A DNA stretch of 64,000 bases. Origin: Selaginella tamariscina (taxonomy: Eukaryota > Streptophyta > Lycopodiopsida > Selaginellales > Selaginellaceae). The notes beneath the pieces are model-generated. The model had not been told where the DNA came from. It saw nothing but the letters and a program-made list of their open reading frames with translations, and did no database searches. Shown here one piece after another: positions 1-11,612 of the stretch. The position numbers and the translations under genes were made by a program. The DNA lies in contig PUQB01000331.1 of NCBI GenBank assembly GCA_003024785.1, positions 62,001 to 126,000 of the forward strand, in the 5' to 3' direction. The first letter of the stretch is position 1. Every line of letters starts with the position of its first letter.

Positions 1-83
1 AACAAAATTTAATTAGTTTTACTATACCTGTCATATATACATGTGTGTATCATATATATACACATCTAAATACGTATGCATAC

Positions 84-440
84 CTCGTATTTGTACAGCA
101 CGTTGCTTGTATTCTTCAGGGAATACCTTTGACAGCAATATATGAAGCAATTCGCATATTCTGGAGAAGTGGATATATGGGCTCCTGCACGTCGGACATA
201 ATGACACCCCAATGTCATTCATCGCACGGTGTACACACCAAAAACAATATAAATGTCCACATGCTGAAAAATCAAATGAATAACATTAATAACAATATAG
301 AAATCAGTATATACAATTACCGTGAACAATGGGCTTAAACACGAGCTCCCTGCGAATTAAACATTAGCTGTGTGTGTGTGTGTGAGAGAGATGTATTGAG
401 GACTTACAGGCATACCGCATTGAAACGTCCGGTCGTCCAT
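84..440 (-). pseudogene. 5' part of a second PRT1-like RING gene copy, running off the left edge
   Basis: Three exons on the minus strand match the first three exons of the PRT1-like gene at 916-2514: exon 1 at 408-440, exon 2 at 321-349 and exon 3 at 84-263. Exon 3 is exactly as long (180 bp) as its partner and keeps the second half of the first RING finger (ACGHLYCFWC, then CPTC). Exon 1 is shorter than in the partner, lacks the CxxC start of the RING, and joins to exon 2 out of frame, so as written this copy is broken at its start. The two copies are head to head about 480 bp apart. The rest of this copy would lie left of the window. A functional gene with an assembly error in exon 1 is the alternative. 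Confidence 0.7.
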
Positions 441-569
441 GTTGTAAAAGCCCTAATTAGGGTTCTTCGTTTTATTTTAATCTGAGCTGCCAAAGTGTCA
501 CCACGTTGCAATATTTTATGATGAGATACTTCTTTCAACATGTACGTACATCATACATCACCTCAATCT

Positions 570-792
570 TTACGTGTGTGTATATGTGTGTATGAGAGAG
601 AAAGAGATGTGATATCCACATTTCCTTTTAAAATGTGTTTATATATACGTGTGTGTATACATGTGTGTGTGAGAGAGAAAGAGATGTAATATCCACATTT
701 CCTTTTAAATATGTGTTTATATATACGTGTGTGTACATGTGTGTGTGAGAGAGAAAGAGATGTGATATCCACATTTTCTTTCTTTATATATA
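570..792. repeat. Tandem repeat, three copies of about 73 bp
   Basis: Three near-identical units, each made of an acgtgtgtgta tract, a gagagagaaagagatg tract, atccacattt and a short AT stretch, lie in tandem between the two divergent PRT1-like copies. The unit combines (GT)n and (GA)n runs like the microsatellites elsewhere in the window. No coding function is apparent. Confidence 0.8.
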
Positions 793-915
793 CGTGTGTG
801 TACACGCATACATACTTGTGAACCTTGAACCTTTTCCAAAGCAGCAATAGCTTAATGACACGTCGCAGCAAATAAAAACTAAATAATCCGAACCAGAAGG
901 TTTAGGGTTTCTGTA

Positions 916-1637
916 ATGGATGAAGACAGAACGTTTCAATGCGGGATATGTCTGTAAGTCGATGTATATGGCGTGCGCGTGCGGTGTGCGCGTGTGTAGA
1001 ATTAACTTGCTAAATTCATGTTTAATTTGCAGAGAGCTCGTGTTTAAGCCCATTGTTCATGGTACATTGTTCTTATTAATCATTACTTGTTAATCTGATG
1101 TATATATATTTGCAGCATGTGGTCATGTATATTGTTTCTGGTGTGTGCATCAGGCGATGAATGGCATTGGGGTGTCATTATGTCCGATGTGCAGGAGCCC
1201 GTATACTCACTTCCCCAGGATATGCGAATTACTTCATATATTGCTGGCAAAGGTTTTCCCTGAAGAGTACAAAAAACGTGCTGTACAAACACAAGGTATA
1301 TAATTTATGTACATATACATACACATACATATGTATATGTGTATGTGTATGTGTTATATGCATGATACTGTTAACATTTGCAGAAGATGAAAAAAGGGAC
1401 ATGTTTGCTCCTGAATTGAAAGAAGTTCCTGGTGGTGTTCCTATAGTATCGGATTTACTTTGTTTATCATGCAAGGAGCTTATACACCGGCCAGTGGTAC
1501 TGAATTGTGGACATGGTAAGCTGTCTTATGTGTGCGCGTGTGCGTGTGCGTGTGCGTGTACAGCATATATGTAAGCTACAAGCGTTTACTTTCCAAGGTC
1601 TAAATGCTGAGAATCATCCTTTCTAAATATCTTCCAC

Positions 1638-1682
<45 letters not shown>

Positions 1683-2239
1683 GTCTCATTCTCTTTGTGA
1701 GGACATAAGAGACGTAAAACAGCAATTAGTTTTCTTTTTCCACTCTTTCTATATACCTATATACATATATCGCTTTTGTTAAACACACACATATGTTTAA
1801 CTAACTATTACTTGTTTCATGAACAGCTTATTGTAAGGATTGCTTGCAAGCTAACGAGGGTGTTGAGTTAAAGTGTTCTTCATGTATGATGCCTCACAAG
1901 AAATACCCATTACAAGTCTGTCTGGAGCTAGATGAATATTTGAAGAAAACTTTCCCAGCCGAGTAATAAAGGAAAGAGGCAGAGGAAAGGAAGAAGATGG
2001 TGCAAGAGTTGCAAATTAATCTCTCAAGCTCAGGTTATTCCATCGTATACATACACACATGCATATGTATTATTAACTATGTATTAATACATTGTTTCAG
2101 CATCTGCTTCTGAGGGTGGAACTAAAGCAAATGATGGTAATCCTCTTGATATTGATATTGTAGTACCAGGACCTGTTCATTTACTTGTGGGTTGCGATGG
2201 CTGTGGGGTGAGTCTCAGTATTGAAACCCACAGTATTTA

Positions 2240-2274
<35 letters not shown>

Positions 2275-2514
2275 GAGATGTACTTACACATATGACTATG
2301 TCAGGTTAATCCAATTGTGGGAAAGAGGTACGGATGTAAAGATTGTGAGGAGAAGGTTGGATATGATCTTTGTGAAGATTGCTATACAGAGCTTAACAGG
2401 AAGGTTTAACCAGAACACACACCTGATCATCACATGGAAGAAGTTGAATATCTAAGGGCTCTTATTGCACCTGAAGGCTATACTTCAACTGAAGAAGAAG
2501 ATGAAGAAGGGTAA
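916..2514 (+). CDS. PRT1: PRT1-like E3 ubiquitin ligase (RING-RING-ZZ), N-degron pathway
   Basis: Seven exons with GT-AG borders: 916-953, 1033-1061, 1116-1295, 1384-1515, 1827-2033, 2101-2207 and 2305-2514. The product opens MDEDRTFQCGICL. It has a first RING (CGIC, ACGHVYC, CPMC), a second RING (CLSC, NCGHAYCKDC, CSSC) and a ZZ zinc finger (GCDGCGV, CKDC, DLCEDC), followed by an acidic tail after HTPDHH. That order is the signature of plant PRT1, which recognises N-terminal aromatic destabilising residues and ubiquitinates the protein. Odd: a doublet of in-frame TAA codons lies in exon 5 just after the second RING, and another TAA follows the ZZ finger, each beside otherwise conserved sequence. 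Assembly indels or a decaying copy could explain them. Introns 4-6 hold long (GT)n, (GA)n and (CA)n runs. Family call is strong; integrity is uncertain. Confidence 0.85.
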
Positions 2515-2523
2515 ACTTCCTGT

Positions 2524-3162
2524 TTATATTATAACTATAATATGCAAATTAATCTCATAACTAATTACAATGCTTATAATCTCATATGTACTCTGGAGGG
2601 CACTGTTTGTGTGCGTTTCCTGAGAGCCAATCCACTGCTTGATTGTAACAGGAAGCTGTTCCCTGCAAACAAATCCTTGAGGTAAGGAGTGTAGTGTGAC
2701 GCTTGCATAACCATCTTCCTCATAGAAACCATCACTCTCCTCACTCGCATTCCTCTCTTCTTTCTCCGCAGTCTCGTATAGGAACATCTGCTCCCATACT
2801 TGATGCTTCTAGTCACAAGAATCCCCCAATCCCATAGACTCCCACAACTAAACGCTACAACAAGGTGGACTTTATATATGAATGAAATAATGGAAAAGGT
2901 TGACACACAGTTTGACCTCAACTTTGCAGGCCGGTCTTTATAGTCGTTCACGCGGCAAAGACCATCTCCACCCACCCACACGCTGTGGAATGGATGCACA
3001 CACACATGTACACACACATATGTACACCATGTGATGCAAGGCAGTTTTATATATATAATATGTGAGAAAAGTGCACCATACTCCTCCCACCTTTCTTATA
3101 TATATATATATATATAGTCTACTTGCAAGTGTCAGAGCTGATATCCTTTGAAATGTCCACAT
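2524..3162 (-). other. Unrecognised open frames between PRT1-like and ATL genes
   Basis: Overlapping open frames of 74 to 147 codons lie on the minus strand in two phases. One carries an acidic stretch (EEDGYASVTLHSLP), the other an arginine-rich stretch (RLRRKKRGMRVRR). No domain is recognisable and no clear splice pattern picks one frame. It may be an exon of an unidentified gene or spacer. A (TA)n tract lies at about 3101-3115. Confidence 0.2.
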
Positions 3163-3204
3163 CTCTATGAAAAACTAGCTATTAGCATGTTAATATAATG
3201 ATAA

Positions 3205-3840
3205 TCAGTCAGAAATCACAACGTAATCCCTGTACACAGTACTCTGATCATCCTCCTCCCCGTGACGACCGTGGCCAACATTCTCATCTCTCGAAAGGGT
3301 CTGTGGTTTCTCAAAACCGAAGTACAGTACGAGTGCGTGCCGGCATATCGGACACGAGTTGTGCGACAGGAGCCACTGGTCTATGCATTTCTTATGAAAC
3401 CCGTGTCCGCAGTGAGGGAGAACCCGTATCCGTTGTCCGTTCCGAAACTCACATAGACAGATCATGCATTCCGACCAGCACCCGCCGGTTCCTTCCGACT
3501 CCGCCTTATCTCGGAGTGAGGAGATACCGTACCTGACCAGCTCGAACGACTTGATAACCTTCTTGGTCAGTCCCGTCTGCCTGCCGTCCTCCTCGTCCAC
3601 GGTGGTCGCTACCGGATTCTCCTGTTGCTGTTGGTTCTCTCCACCGCTCTCGGAACCAGCACTGCTCTTCCCACATTTGAGGTTGTCCCACGGAATTGCA
3701 CAGATTATGACGCACAGAAGGATGGCAACGAGTATAACCGCGACATGGAGGGCCGTGAATCTCATCTGTGTACTGCTGCTCCTCGGATCTTGCATAGGAG
3801 GAGCAGCCAGATCCCCTGTGTGCACCAGGAGGATGAACAT
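3205..3840 (-). CDS. ATL-family RING-H2 E3 ubiquitin ligase, membrane anchored
   Basis: A single intact frame of 211 codons without introns, as is usual for ATL genes. A hydrophobic segment at about residues 31-50 (LHVAVILVAILLCVIICAIP) is the predicted membrane anchor. A GLTKKVIKSF motif at 90-99 corresponds to the family's GLD-like element. The RING-H2 finger spans residues 125-166 with ATL spacing: C125-x2-C128-x15-C144-x1-H146-x2-H149-x2-C152-x10-C163-x2-C166, plus the conserved Trp at 156. ATL proteins transfer ubiquitin from E2 enzymes to targets near membranes, often in defence or hormone responses. The first Met gives a 26-residue extension before a second Met (MRFTALHVAV) close to the anchor; that second Met is an equally good start. 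Target unknown. Confidence 0.92.
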   Translation of the reverse strand: MFILLVHTGDLAAPPMQDPRSSSTQMRFTALHVAVILVAILLCVIICAIPWDNLKCGKSSAGSESGGENQQQQENPVATTVDEEDGRQTGLTKKVIKSFELVRYGISSLRDKAESEGTGGCWSECMICLCEFRNGQRIRVLPHCGHGFHKKCIDQWLLSHNSCPICRHALVLYFGFEKPQTLSRDENVGHGRHGEEDDQSTVYRDYVVISD

Positions 3841-3849
3841 GTGTGTACA

Positions 3850-4944
3850 ATGTATGAAGTTTAGCAGTTGACTACCCCTCCTTACATGTGTGGTAACTTG
3901 TGATATCTAGCAAAACAACAAAGAGAGACATCTCAACAAACACATAAGTTACTCATATCTGTCCTAAATTTTCCTTATATCTGATGTTGATATTAATCTC
4001 CTGAGCAATTGGTTGCAAAACTCCCTGTCCAATATACACATACGTATACGTATACGTGTGTGTATTACGGCTAAAGGTGTTTTAGATTAAACACCAGAGA
4101 GTCCGTGGAGTCGTGCCTAAAGTAATTGAGAAAGTGACTGTCTTTTTTTCTCCTCGAGCCTTTAAACCCTTAATATACCCTTATAAACATCATATGCATT
4201 TGTGAAAGAGACTTGAGAAAAGTTTGCAAGACGTGGTGTGTATTGAATTCTCGAAAATGAAAGGAGTTTATACACATACATACATGTGTGTGTGTGAGCG
4301 TGTGTGTGTTAAGAAACGTATATACGAGAAAAATATAGTTTTATTGACACTGAGACAAACATTCGTAGGTGGCCCCAATATTGATTGAAAGCGAAACAAT
4401 GTGGGCTCATTACATTGTTAAATATAAATTATACATGGTTGATGATTTCGGACATAAAGTGGTACAAGAGGCCCCTTATTTTCTTTGCCCTTTCCGATAA
4501 CTGTTCTGTAAAAGCCTCCAAAAGCCAGTAGTTAAGCCGTGGGCGTGCTAGTGCGTGTGTGTGTGTATTTTATATTATAATATATATATATATATATTCT
4601 TTATGGCAAATGGAAATCTAAGAACGTAGCAGTAACCATGTGATCTTCGACGACTCGGACACGAAATTTGTGAATACCAAGAAAGGCCACCGCAACAATT
4701 TGCACCATGTTCGAAGCTCAAGTACAATAGAACCTCTATAGATGCACATGGTGAACCCAAGGAAGAGAGAAGAGAGACGAATATAACCATGTGTATAATG
4801 ATACTTATCTTCTCTATTAAAGTAAGATCCAAAGAGAAATCTCACAGCAGGTGAATAACAAGCTTATTCTAGTTAGGGACCGGAAGACCTGCATCAAACA
4901 CACATGAATAATATCAGTACTCGTATTAATGAATACAAAATAAT

Positions 4945-5004
<60 letters not shown>

Positions 5005-5045
5005 AGTATATATACTCTCAGAACACAAACACACACACACACGAC
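3850..5045. other. Spacer without a recognised gene
   Basis: Apart from short overlapping minus-strand frames at 4575-4845 with no recognisable domain, this stretch holds simple sequence: (GT)n near 4283 and 4553, (TA)n at 4578-4597, and a (GT)n(GA)n tract at about 4943-5000. The last tract would lie in the intron of the lipid transfer protein gene to its right. Confidence 0.5.
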
Positions 5046-5049
5046 ATAC

Positions 5050-5343
5050 CTGCACATGTGGTGCCTGGAGGAACAGACAGGCCACACTTGAGAGGCATGA
5101 TGAGGGTCTTGTTCATATTAATCCCCGAGTTACGAGCGTCTGGACCCGAGATAGCTTGACAAAAGCAGTCAGGAGTGATCTTGGAAATGAGTGTACAGCA
5201 CGCATTGCTGGGAACGGCAGGACCCGTCCCGACCCTGCAGGGATACAAGGCTGCATATCTGCTAACAAACAGTACCCTCTCACTCTCGTAGTTAACATCA
5301 ACATGGCCACAAGAAAACATAGCATAACCATTTGCCTCTTCAT
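5050..5343 (-). CDS. Non-specific lipid transfer protein (8-Cys), first exon
   Basis: The frame from 5343 begins with a signal peptide (MKRQMVMLCFLVAMLMLTT) followed by YCLLADMQPC. A second phase continues with SNACCTLISK, DCFCQAI, LKCGLSVPPGTTCAG. Together they give the eight-cysteine lipid transfer pattern C-C-CC-CxC-C-C. The phase changes in a GC-rich stretch around 5215-5240, so one base appears lost or gained there. The exon ends at a good donor (CAG then GTATGT) directly after the last cysteine region, where plant LTP genes usually carry their only intron; the small last exon was not found. Such proteins are secreted and carry lipids in the cell wall or cuticle. A seven-residue extension to a Met at 5364 is possible. 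Confidence 0.75.
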
Positions 5344-5614
5344 CTTTTCCGAGTTACTAGACACACAGTATCCAGTATGTGTATATATTCATCTGATTAA
5401 AACACACACATGCATGTGGACTCAAACATGTTATGAACGTGAGTAGCTAACCTGGCTGTTTGTATCCAACTCCCCACACTCCACGTTGTCTGTGTGGGCT
5501 TGTAGATGTGCCTGCTTGTAAGTCTCTCTCTCTATACAATTTACCAACCAAGACTTTCTACGCTTAGCTCCACTTCTTCTCCAATATCTTTCACTAAACC
5601 CTTCTTAAACCTTG

Positions 5615-7129
5615 TTACACCTTTGTTTTCGACTTAGCTTCAATAATCTCCTTATAAACCTTAGAAACCACTAGCCTGCTCTCTTTCGTCTCCCTCTTAT
5701 CACTTATCAAGTGATCAAACACAAGCTCGGCTTCCACAATTCGGTTAAGTCCACACCCACTTACCCAAGTCTTGCATATAGCAGCATTTGGAACGAGCTC
5801 AAAGTCTCCAATAGTGAAGAATAGCTCGTAAGCATCCATCACTCTCCCCCCTTTACAAGTGCATGGATAATAATTTCTCGAAAGTGTCAATAGTTGGCCA
5901 TCTTCCTGATTTAACCATGTTATCAAACAGCTCTAGTGCCTGACCAACGTCCAGCTTCCTGTGTAGAACACCGTGTGTGTGTGTATCTACTCGTATTGTG
6001 TGACTTGACTCCCGATGGTCTCTCTCTCTCTCTCTCTCTCACAACACACACACACGCACGCACGCACGCACGCTTTATGATATCATTCTTATTATAAACT
6101 ATTAAGTACCTCGAGTAAAATACTCCAAAGCAGCAGTAGCTCGATAACAAGCAGTTATAAGTTCTCCACATTTGGAACGACATTCTAACCTTGGTAACCA
6201 CCTGTTCAAGATACCTGTGTGCATCCTCTACCTTGTCCTCTACAAAGACAACCCACAAACTCCTGAAACAACTTCTGGTCTGGTCCATAGCCATCTTTGA
6301 GCTTCTTTCGTACACTTTGCTTGCGTCTGTTGCTCTGTTTCATCTTCGAGAGACGACACACAAGAAGACTATACTTTCCCTTGAAGGAACGTACCCTGCC
6401 TGAAACATTTCCTCGTACACTAGAAGTGCATCTCGACTCGAGGCGGACAAGCAAAAGCATGAATCATGGTTGGAGTAGACTTGTAAAGAAGGCCTAAATC
6501 CTTTAGAAACCATCTCCTTCATGAGCTTCCATGTATCATCCACCATTCTGGCATCCCATAGTCCCCGAACCATTTCCTCATATATATGAACCTGTGAGCT
6601 CATAACCATCTTGCTCCATGTTTCTAAACACTTCGTAGCCATATTCCCTCTCCAGTTCTTCAAGTAGCAATCATAAGCAAGTGATACGTCTCAAAGCTTG
6701 GCTTGTATCCTCTCTCCAGCATAGCATTGACATAGCTTGCAGCTTCATTATCCATGTATACTCTACAGTAAGCCTGTATAAGAATCTCATACGTCTCCAT
6801 GTCTGCATCCATAACCTTCTCGAAGAAGAACTTCACTTTGGAAACTCGGAGGCTCTCTCCAAAACACTTCATGAGAATCTTGAAACTCGTGAGGTTAGGC
6901 TCGAGCATGGACTCCATAGCATGGAACACTGTTTCTTTTGTTCCAAGGGAGCCCTCTCTATCACCACGTTGAACATGTTTGCAGTGACGGTAACTTTCGT
7001 TTACATCTGCTCTTCAGGTTCTCAATGCCTCTGACCATCCACCCGTATCGCATATCCCTGCGACTGCAAGGCAGAATGCATACTCATCTTCATCAATGCC
7101 TAAGAAAGTAGGTACATCAGTCATGTTAC

Positions 7130-7166
<37 letters not shown>

Positions 7167-7575
7167 GCACACACACCTGCCCGGACCATGTCCTGATACT
7201 TAGTATGAACAAAAGAACCTCTATCACCTCTAACCAAAGCTTCAAGAAGGCATTGATATGTAGAAAGTGTGTGTATGCACTGTTTTTCATGCTTGGCCCA
7301 TCGAAGATGAAGCACGCGACATGAGCATCGGATACTTGCTTCAAAACCTCGCTGAGCATGTGTGGATGAATCTCTCCAGTATATTTGGTTGCAGATTGTT
7401 CGAGGTTCTCACCTTGACACAATCCTTGCCTGATGATATTTACAAGAGCTGAAGATGACGATAATAAAGGGATGCTCTTTCTGTTTTCTGTGAATGCTTT
7501 GAGAGCTATATAACCCATAAAACGTGCCTTGACAGCTCTTCTGAACAAAACTGTGGTAGATCGCCACCCAAGCAT
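5615..7575 (-). CDS. P-type pentatricopeptide repeat (PPR) protein, frame-broken
   Basis: Three exons are inferred: 7177-7575, 6110-7099 and 5615-5958. The first encodes MLGWRSTTVLFRRAVKARF and the segment HPHMLSEVLKQVSDAHVACF. The second carries PPR-like units such as LTSFKILMKCFGESLRVSK, ETYEILIQAYCRVYMDNEAA, KPSFETYHLLM and VDDTWKLMKEMVSKGFRPSL. The third carries DVGQALELFDNMVKSGRWP and RVMDAYELFFTIGDFELVPN. PPR proteins bind organellar RNA one base per repeat; with no E or DYW end seen this is the P type, usually acting in RNA stability or splicing. At least five phase changes interrupt the frame, several beside homopolymers, so it is either a pseudogene or an error-rich copy. Both introns consist mainly of (GT)n(GA)n-type sequence on the sense strand. 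Confidence 0.7.
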
Positions 7576-7613
7576 GAAACTAATCCACACACACACGTGT
7601 GTGTAAAGCGCGT

Positions 7614-7744
7614 GCGTATGCAAATGTATATATAAATACCGAATGGGTATACAAGAATTGACAAAATTATAATATATGATGACCACTCGCTTGCATTTGG
7701 TTCCTAACTGATGTAAAATGTTCAGTTTATCAATGTTATTTATG

Positions 7745-7841
<97 letters not shown>

Positions 7842-8262
7842 GTATGCAAATGTATATTAAAAATAAAAATACCAAAATGGGTTTACCTGTAGCAACAAGA
7901 ATTGACATAATTATGATATATGATGAAAACTCGCTTGCATTTGGTTCCTAGCTGAAGTAAAATGTTCAGTTTATCAATGTTATGTACGTATGTATGTATA
8001 TGCATTATGTGTATGTGTGTGTGTGTGTATATACAGAGAGAGAGAGAGAGGGAGAGAGACGTATGCAAATACGTATGCAAATGTATATAAAAATATCGAA
8101 TGGTTTACCTGTAGCAACAAGAATTGACAATAATTATAAAATATGATGACCACTCGCTTGCTAGCTGGAATGTTCAGTTTATCAATGTTATGTATGTATG
8201 TATGTACGTATATGTGTATATGTATATGCAATATATATGTGTGTAGGTAAATCAAGAAGCAC
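7614..8262. repeat. Tandem triplication, period about 220 bp
   Basis: Three diverged copies begin near 7614, 7841 and 8062. Each runs from cgtatgcaaatgtatat through aagaattgaca, actcgcttgc and atgttcagtttatcaatgtta, and ends in a (GT)n, (GA)n or (TA)n tract. The first copy lies just upstream of the PPR gene that starts at 7575. No coding signal is visible. Confidence 0.8.
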
Positions 8263-8442
8263 AATTAATACAGAGATAGAGAGAGAGAGCACGCATGAAC
8301 AAAGACAGAAAATGTATACCATGGCGTCTTGAAATGTTGATCGAGTGGTTCCCAATCTCTGCTGCTCATCCTTGCCCAGAAGAAACCCTAGGGTTTAAGG
8401 AACCCTAAACAACAACAGATGTTCATTAAACATGTGTGTGCG

Positions 8443-8445
8443 TCC

Positions 8446-8526
<81 letters not shown>
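8443..8526. repeat. Long (GT)n(GA)n microsatellite
   Basis: About 30 bp of GT repeats run directly into about 45 bp of GA repeats. It is one of the longest examples of the compound microsatellite seen across the first 12 kb and lies just beyond the 3' end of the B3-domain gene. Confidence 0.95.
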
Positions 8527-8527
<1 letters not shown>

Positions 8528-8553
8528 TTGGTGTAAAAAAGATTAGACATTAT

Positions 8554-9658
8554 TTAAACACAATTAAGAAAAACAAATCTAATGTAACATTCAGTTCCAT
8601 TTAGCTGCCTGTTTGGAGTTTGAGAATTATCTATATCTACATCAAACTTCTTCTTCTCGGACATATTACCAAAGAAATCGACCAATCTGTAAATCTTCAC
8701 CTTGAAACATTTCTGTTTTGGCAAACTCTTGAGCTGGAACAAACATATATCGTGTGCTTGTATCTTGTGGTAATGAACAAAGTTCCTCCATCCTCTCGTC
8801 AGCACACAAGTTTTCATCCCTGCCCACCTCACAGGCCATGTTCCCCTTCTTCATCATACAAGTTCACTTTCGCAAACCTCGAAGGCAAATATTCACGGGC
8901 AAACTTGCACTCAACTTCCTATAGCAACTCCGAGTTAAGAAACACACGCACGCACACGCACACACATACCACTTTGTCAATATCTGGGTCCTTAACAACG
9001 AATACAAAGCATGCACAGTTCGAAGCTATCTTGTCCGAGATGACCGAGTTCATGGCTTCCGCTGTGGCAAACTCTAGCATGATATGTTTTTGACCTCACA
9101 AGCCGGGGCCTCCTCTTGAAGTTCCGCTTGAGAAACGGTCTGTCCGTCCTGTATCCTCCCCACAACTCTCTAAGAAAGCACTGTCCGAAGCATCATTATT
9201 CTCGCTCTCTCTACTGTCTCCCTTCTCAAAAGATTTCTCGAAACCATCCTTAGAACTAAATATCTTTACCAAGAAAGTCTGCTCCCCAATGTAATCAAAC
9301 ACTACGGTGTCGCCTAGCTTAATGTTGTTATCACTCACAAACCGCCCCCAACCGGGTCTGAAAGACAGGTTCCCGTCCGAGTTCATGATCACACCAACGA
9401 CCCTGCAAACTCACATGAAATTTATATATAGAGATATTAATACTCACCATTTAGAGCCATCTTCTATCTGCAAAGTGACTGAATCGTTCTTCCGGATTGT
9501 GGGGAATTCCTCACTGAAATTCTTGTGTAAAGACTGCATACAAGAAAATAAAATAGATATATAAAACAAGTAATTTCACAAGACTTTACCACTATGGAAG
9601 CATATTTCTTAGCCACCATACACTTGGAAATCACCTTCAAGAACGAACCATTTCCCAT
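8554..9658 (-). CDS. Protein with two B3 DNA-binding domains (REM-like)
   Basis: First three exons on the minus strand are 9590-9658 (MGNGSFLKVISKCMVAKKYASIV), 9448-9533 (SLHKNFSEEFPTIRKNDSV) and from 9402 (VVGVIMNSDGNLSFRPGWGR). They form one complete B3 fold with the typical GWGRFVSDNNIKLGDTVVFD end. An acidic linker follows, then a second B3 domain: ACFVFVVKDPDIDKV, FAREYLPSRFAKVNL, KTCVLTRGWRNFVHYHKI and FKVKIYRL. B3 domains bind DNA; two in tandem is common in the plant REM group, whose known members act in meristem or reproductive development. One base appears lost near 8838, before the KTCVLTRGW segment, and the junction between the first domain and the linker (a TGA near 9096) may be an unrecognised intron. 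The domain call is strong, the exon structure in the middle is not. Confidence 0.8.
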
Positions 9659-10051
9659 TGTACCTTAGAACCCTAAACCCATGTTTAGCTTGTCTAAACA
9701 TGTATAACACTTAAAACGATATATATGTCATTATGGTACGGATCTCTTGGGGAACGCGAGCTGTTCTCTTTAAATGCCAAGGTACAAACGCGTGCGTGCG
9801 TGCATGTGTGTGTGTTATATATCGTTGTGAATTCAGAACAGCTCGTGGTTAATTAGTTCAAATGAGTTACAGAAGCTCTACGAAGTTCCTAGAGGTAACT
9901 CATGCTTCCGGTCCCTTCTTACCTGCTTAAATGTGTTTCATATGCATATAAACATTTTAATACATTAATTATTATTTACATACTTGTATCTTTCTCCTTA
10001 CGGACTTCAGCTTTCTTTCGGACCTCGCCCTGTTCCTGAGCTCAGGAACAC

Positions 10052-11087
10052 CTAGTTCTTCAGCAAGGTCCCCTTGATGTTCTTGTCAAATGGATTTACA
10101 GTCTTGGCACCATATCGCTCCCCAAATGCGTCGTCCCCTCCTGCCCTTGTTGCATATTTATCACCGTATGCTTCGAACATCATATCCCCGCTGCAAAAAC
10201 ACACAGTGTGCGTGCGTAGGTTGATTCATATCCATATATAAAAGTTTATGACGAATGCATGTGTTCAATGTATTTACATGCATGTATTCAGAAAACTATA
10301 CAGGATGTTCATTGTGTGTGTGTGTGTGTGTGTACTATCTGTTGTATGGGTAGACTCGTATGTATATCTCGTGGACATCTTCAAAAAGTATGACTGACTG
10401 AAGCTAAAACCACAAGCGTATGCAAGCTCAAGAATATACTATATAGTTTGTGTGTGTGTGTGTTTTGGGAGGGCCTCGGCACTTATACTTTTTACAACAA
10501 AATAAACATAGTGAACATTATCCATTTTTCTACCAATATTAGTATGTGTGTAAGTGCGTGTGCATGCTCACATAGATATATGACTGAAGTCCCAGAACAT
10601 CACATGTGTAAACTTAAATATCTCTCTCTCTCTTCTATGCTACCTCACTCTATATGCCTTTTAAACTTTCATATTTTACCAATAAAACGTCATGCGTGGC
10701 ACACACACACACACACACACACACACAACACATGTCGGTTAAGCCCCTATTATATCAACAAAATCACAATGCAATATATCTATGATAAAATCATATAATA
10801 AATCTGAAGGTATTACATCCCTCGTTCATACCAAAATCTACTAATCCAGTTATAATTATGCTAAATTACCTTGATTTTGCGCCCTCTTTGCCGGCATCAG
10901 TGGGCTGCTGATTAGACGGATTCTTGGGCCGGTGCGTGTGATCGTCCTGTTCTTCAGATTCCTCACGCCCGTCCGGACTCCGACAAAATGCCCGCATATG
11001 CGCCGAATTGTTGTTATAGCAAACCCATGAAGAAGGCAACCTGTGATTAACGAGTAAACCAGTTCTGGCGAAGCAACAGGACAGCAT
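10052..11087 (-). CDS. Small plant protein with YATR/FGERYG motif, probably organelle-targeted
   Basis: Two exons: 10870-11087 and 10052-10190, joined by GT-AG sites across a 679-bp intron full of CA and GT runs. The roughly 118-residue product begins MLSCCFARTGLLVNHRLPSS, a basic, serine-rich, acid-free stretch like a mitochondrial or plastid presequence. A charged linker follows (DGREESEEQDDHTHRPKNP). Its end reads SSGDMMFEAYGDKYATRAGG, then DDAFGERYGAKT. Short plant proteins of unknown role that I recall share the GDxM...YG..YATR...FG pattern, so I place it with that uncharacterised group. No frame problem. Function unknown. Confidence 0.65.
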
Positions 11088-11394
11088 TTCTCTCTCCCTT
11101 CGTCCTCGTTCGCTTTAGGTCTGTCACCACTATTTCCCGCCTCGTGGCCGTTTGCATGTAGACACGTGTCGTGTCATTACTATTTAACGCTGACAATGCC
11201 ACGTGTATTCTTAACATAACCTCTGTACTTAACCCATTATGTCTGCTCCCTTCCTCTGTGTGTGCGTGTGCGTACGTGCGGCGTGCGTGCGTGCGTGTGT
11301 GGAGAGTGTTGACTATACAAATTGTACAACACCATCCCCCACAAGCAAAGCATGTCGTCCATATGACAACAAAGTCTATTAAATGCATAAATCT

Positions 11395-11512
11395 CTCTCT
11401 CCTCTCTCACACACACACACACGCAAACACACCTGCTGAGGCTGATCAAGGTACGTCTCTCTCTCTCTCTCACACACACACACATACACCTGTTGAGGCT
11501 GAGCAAGGTACG

Positions 11513-11566
<54 letters not shown>

Positions 11567-11580
11567 CTGATCAAGGTACG

Positions 11581-11612
<32 letters not shown>

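Noticed and set aside
1950-2410. Alternative genetic code with TAA read as glutamine
   Set aside because: Other genes in the window use ordinary stops, including TAA, and internal TAA is not seen in the intact genes. Local decay or error explains it better.
4575-4845. A small secreted protein gene on the minus strand
   Set aside because: Three phases are open over the same interval, none has a recognisable motif, and the end runs into a (TA)n tract.
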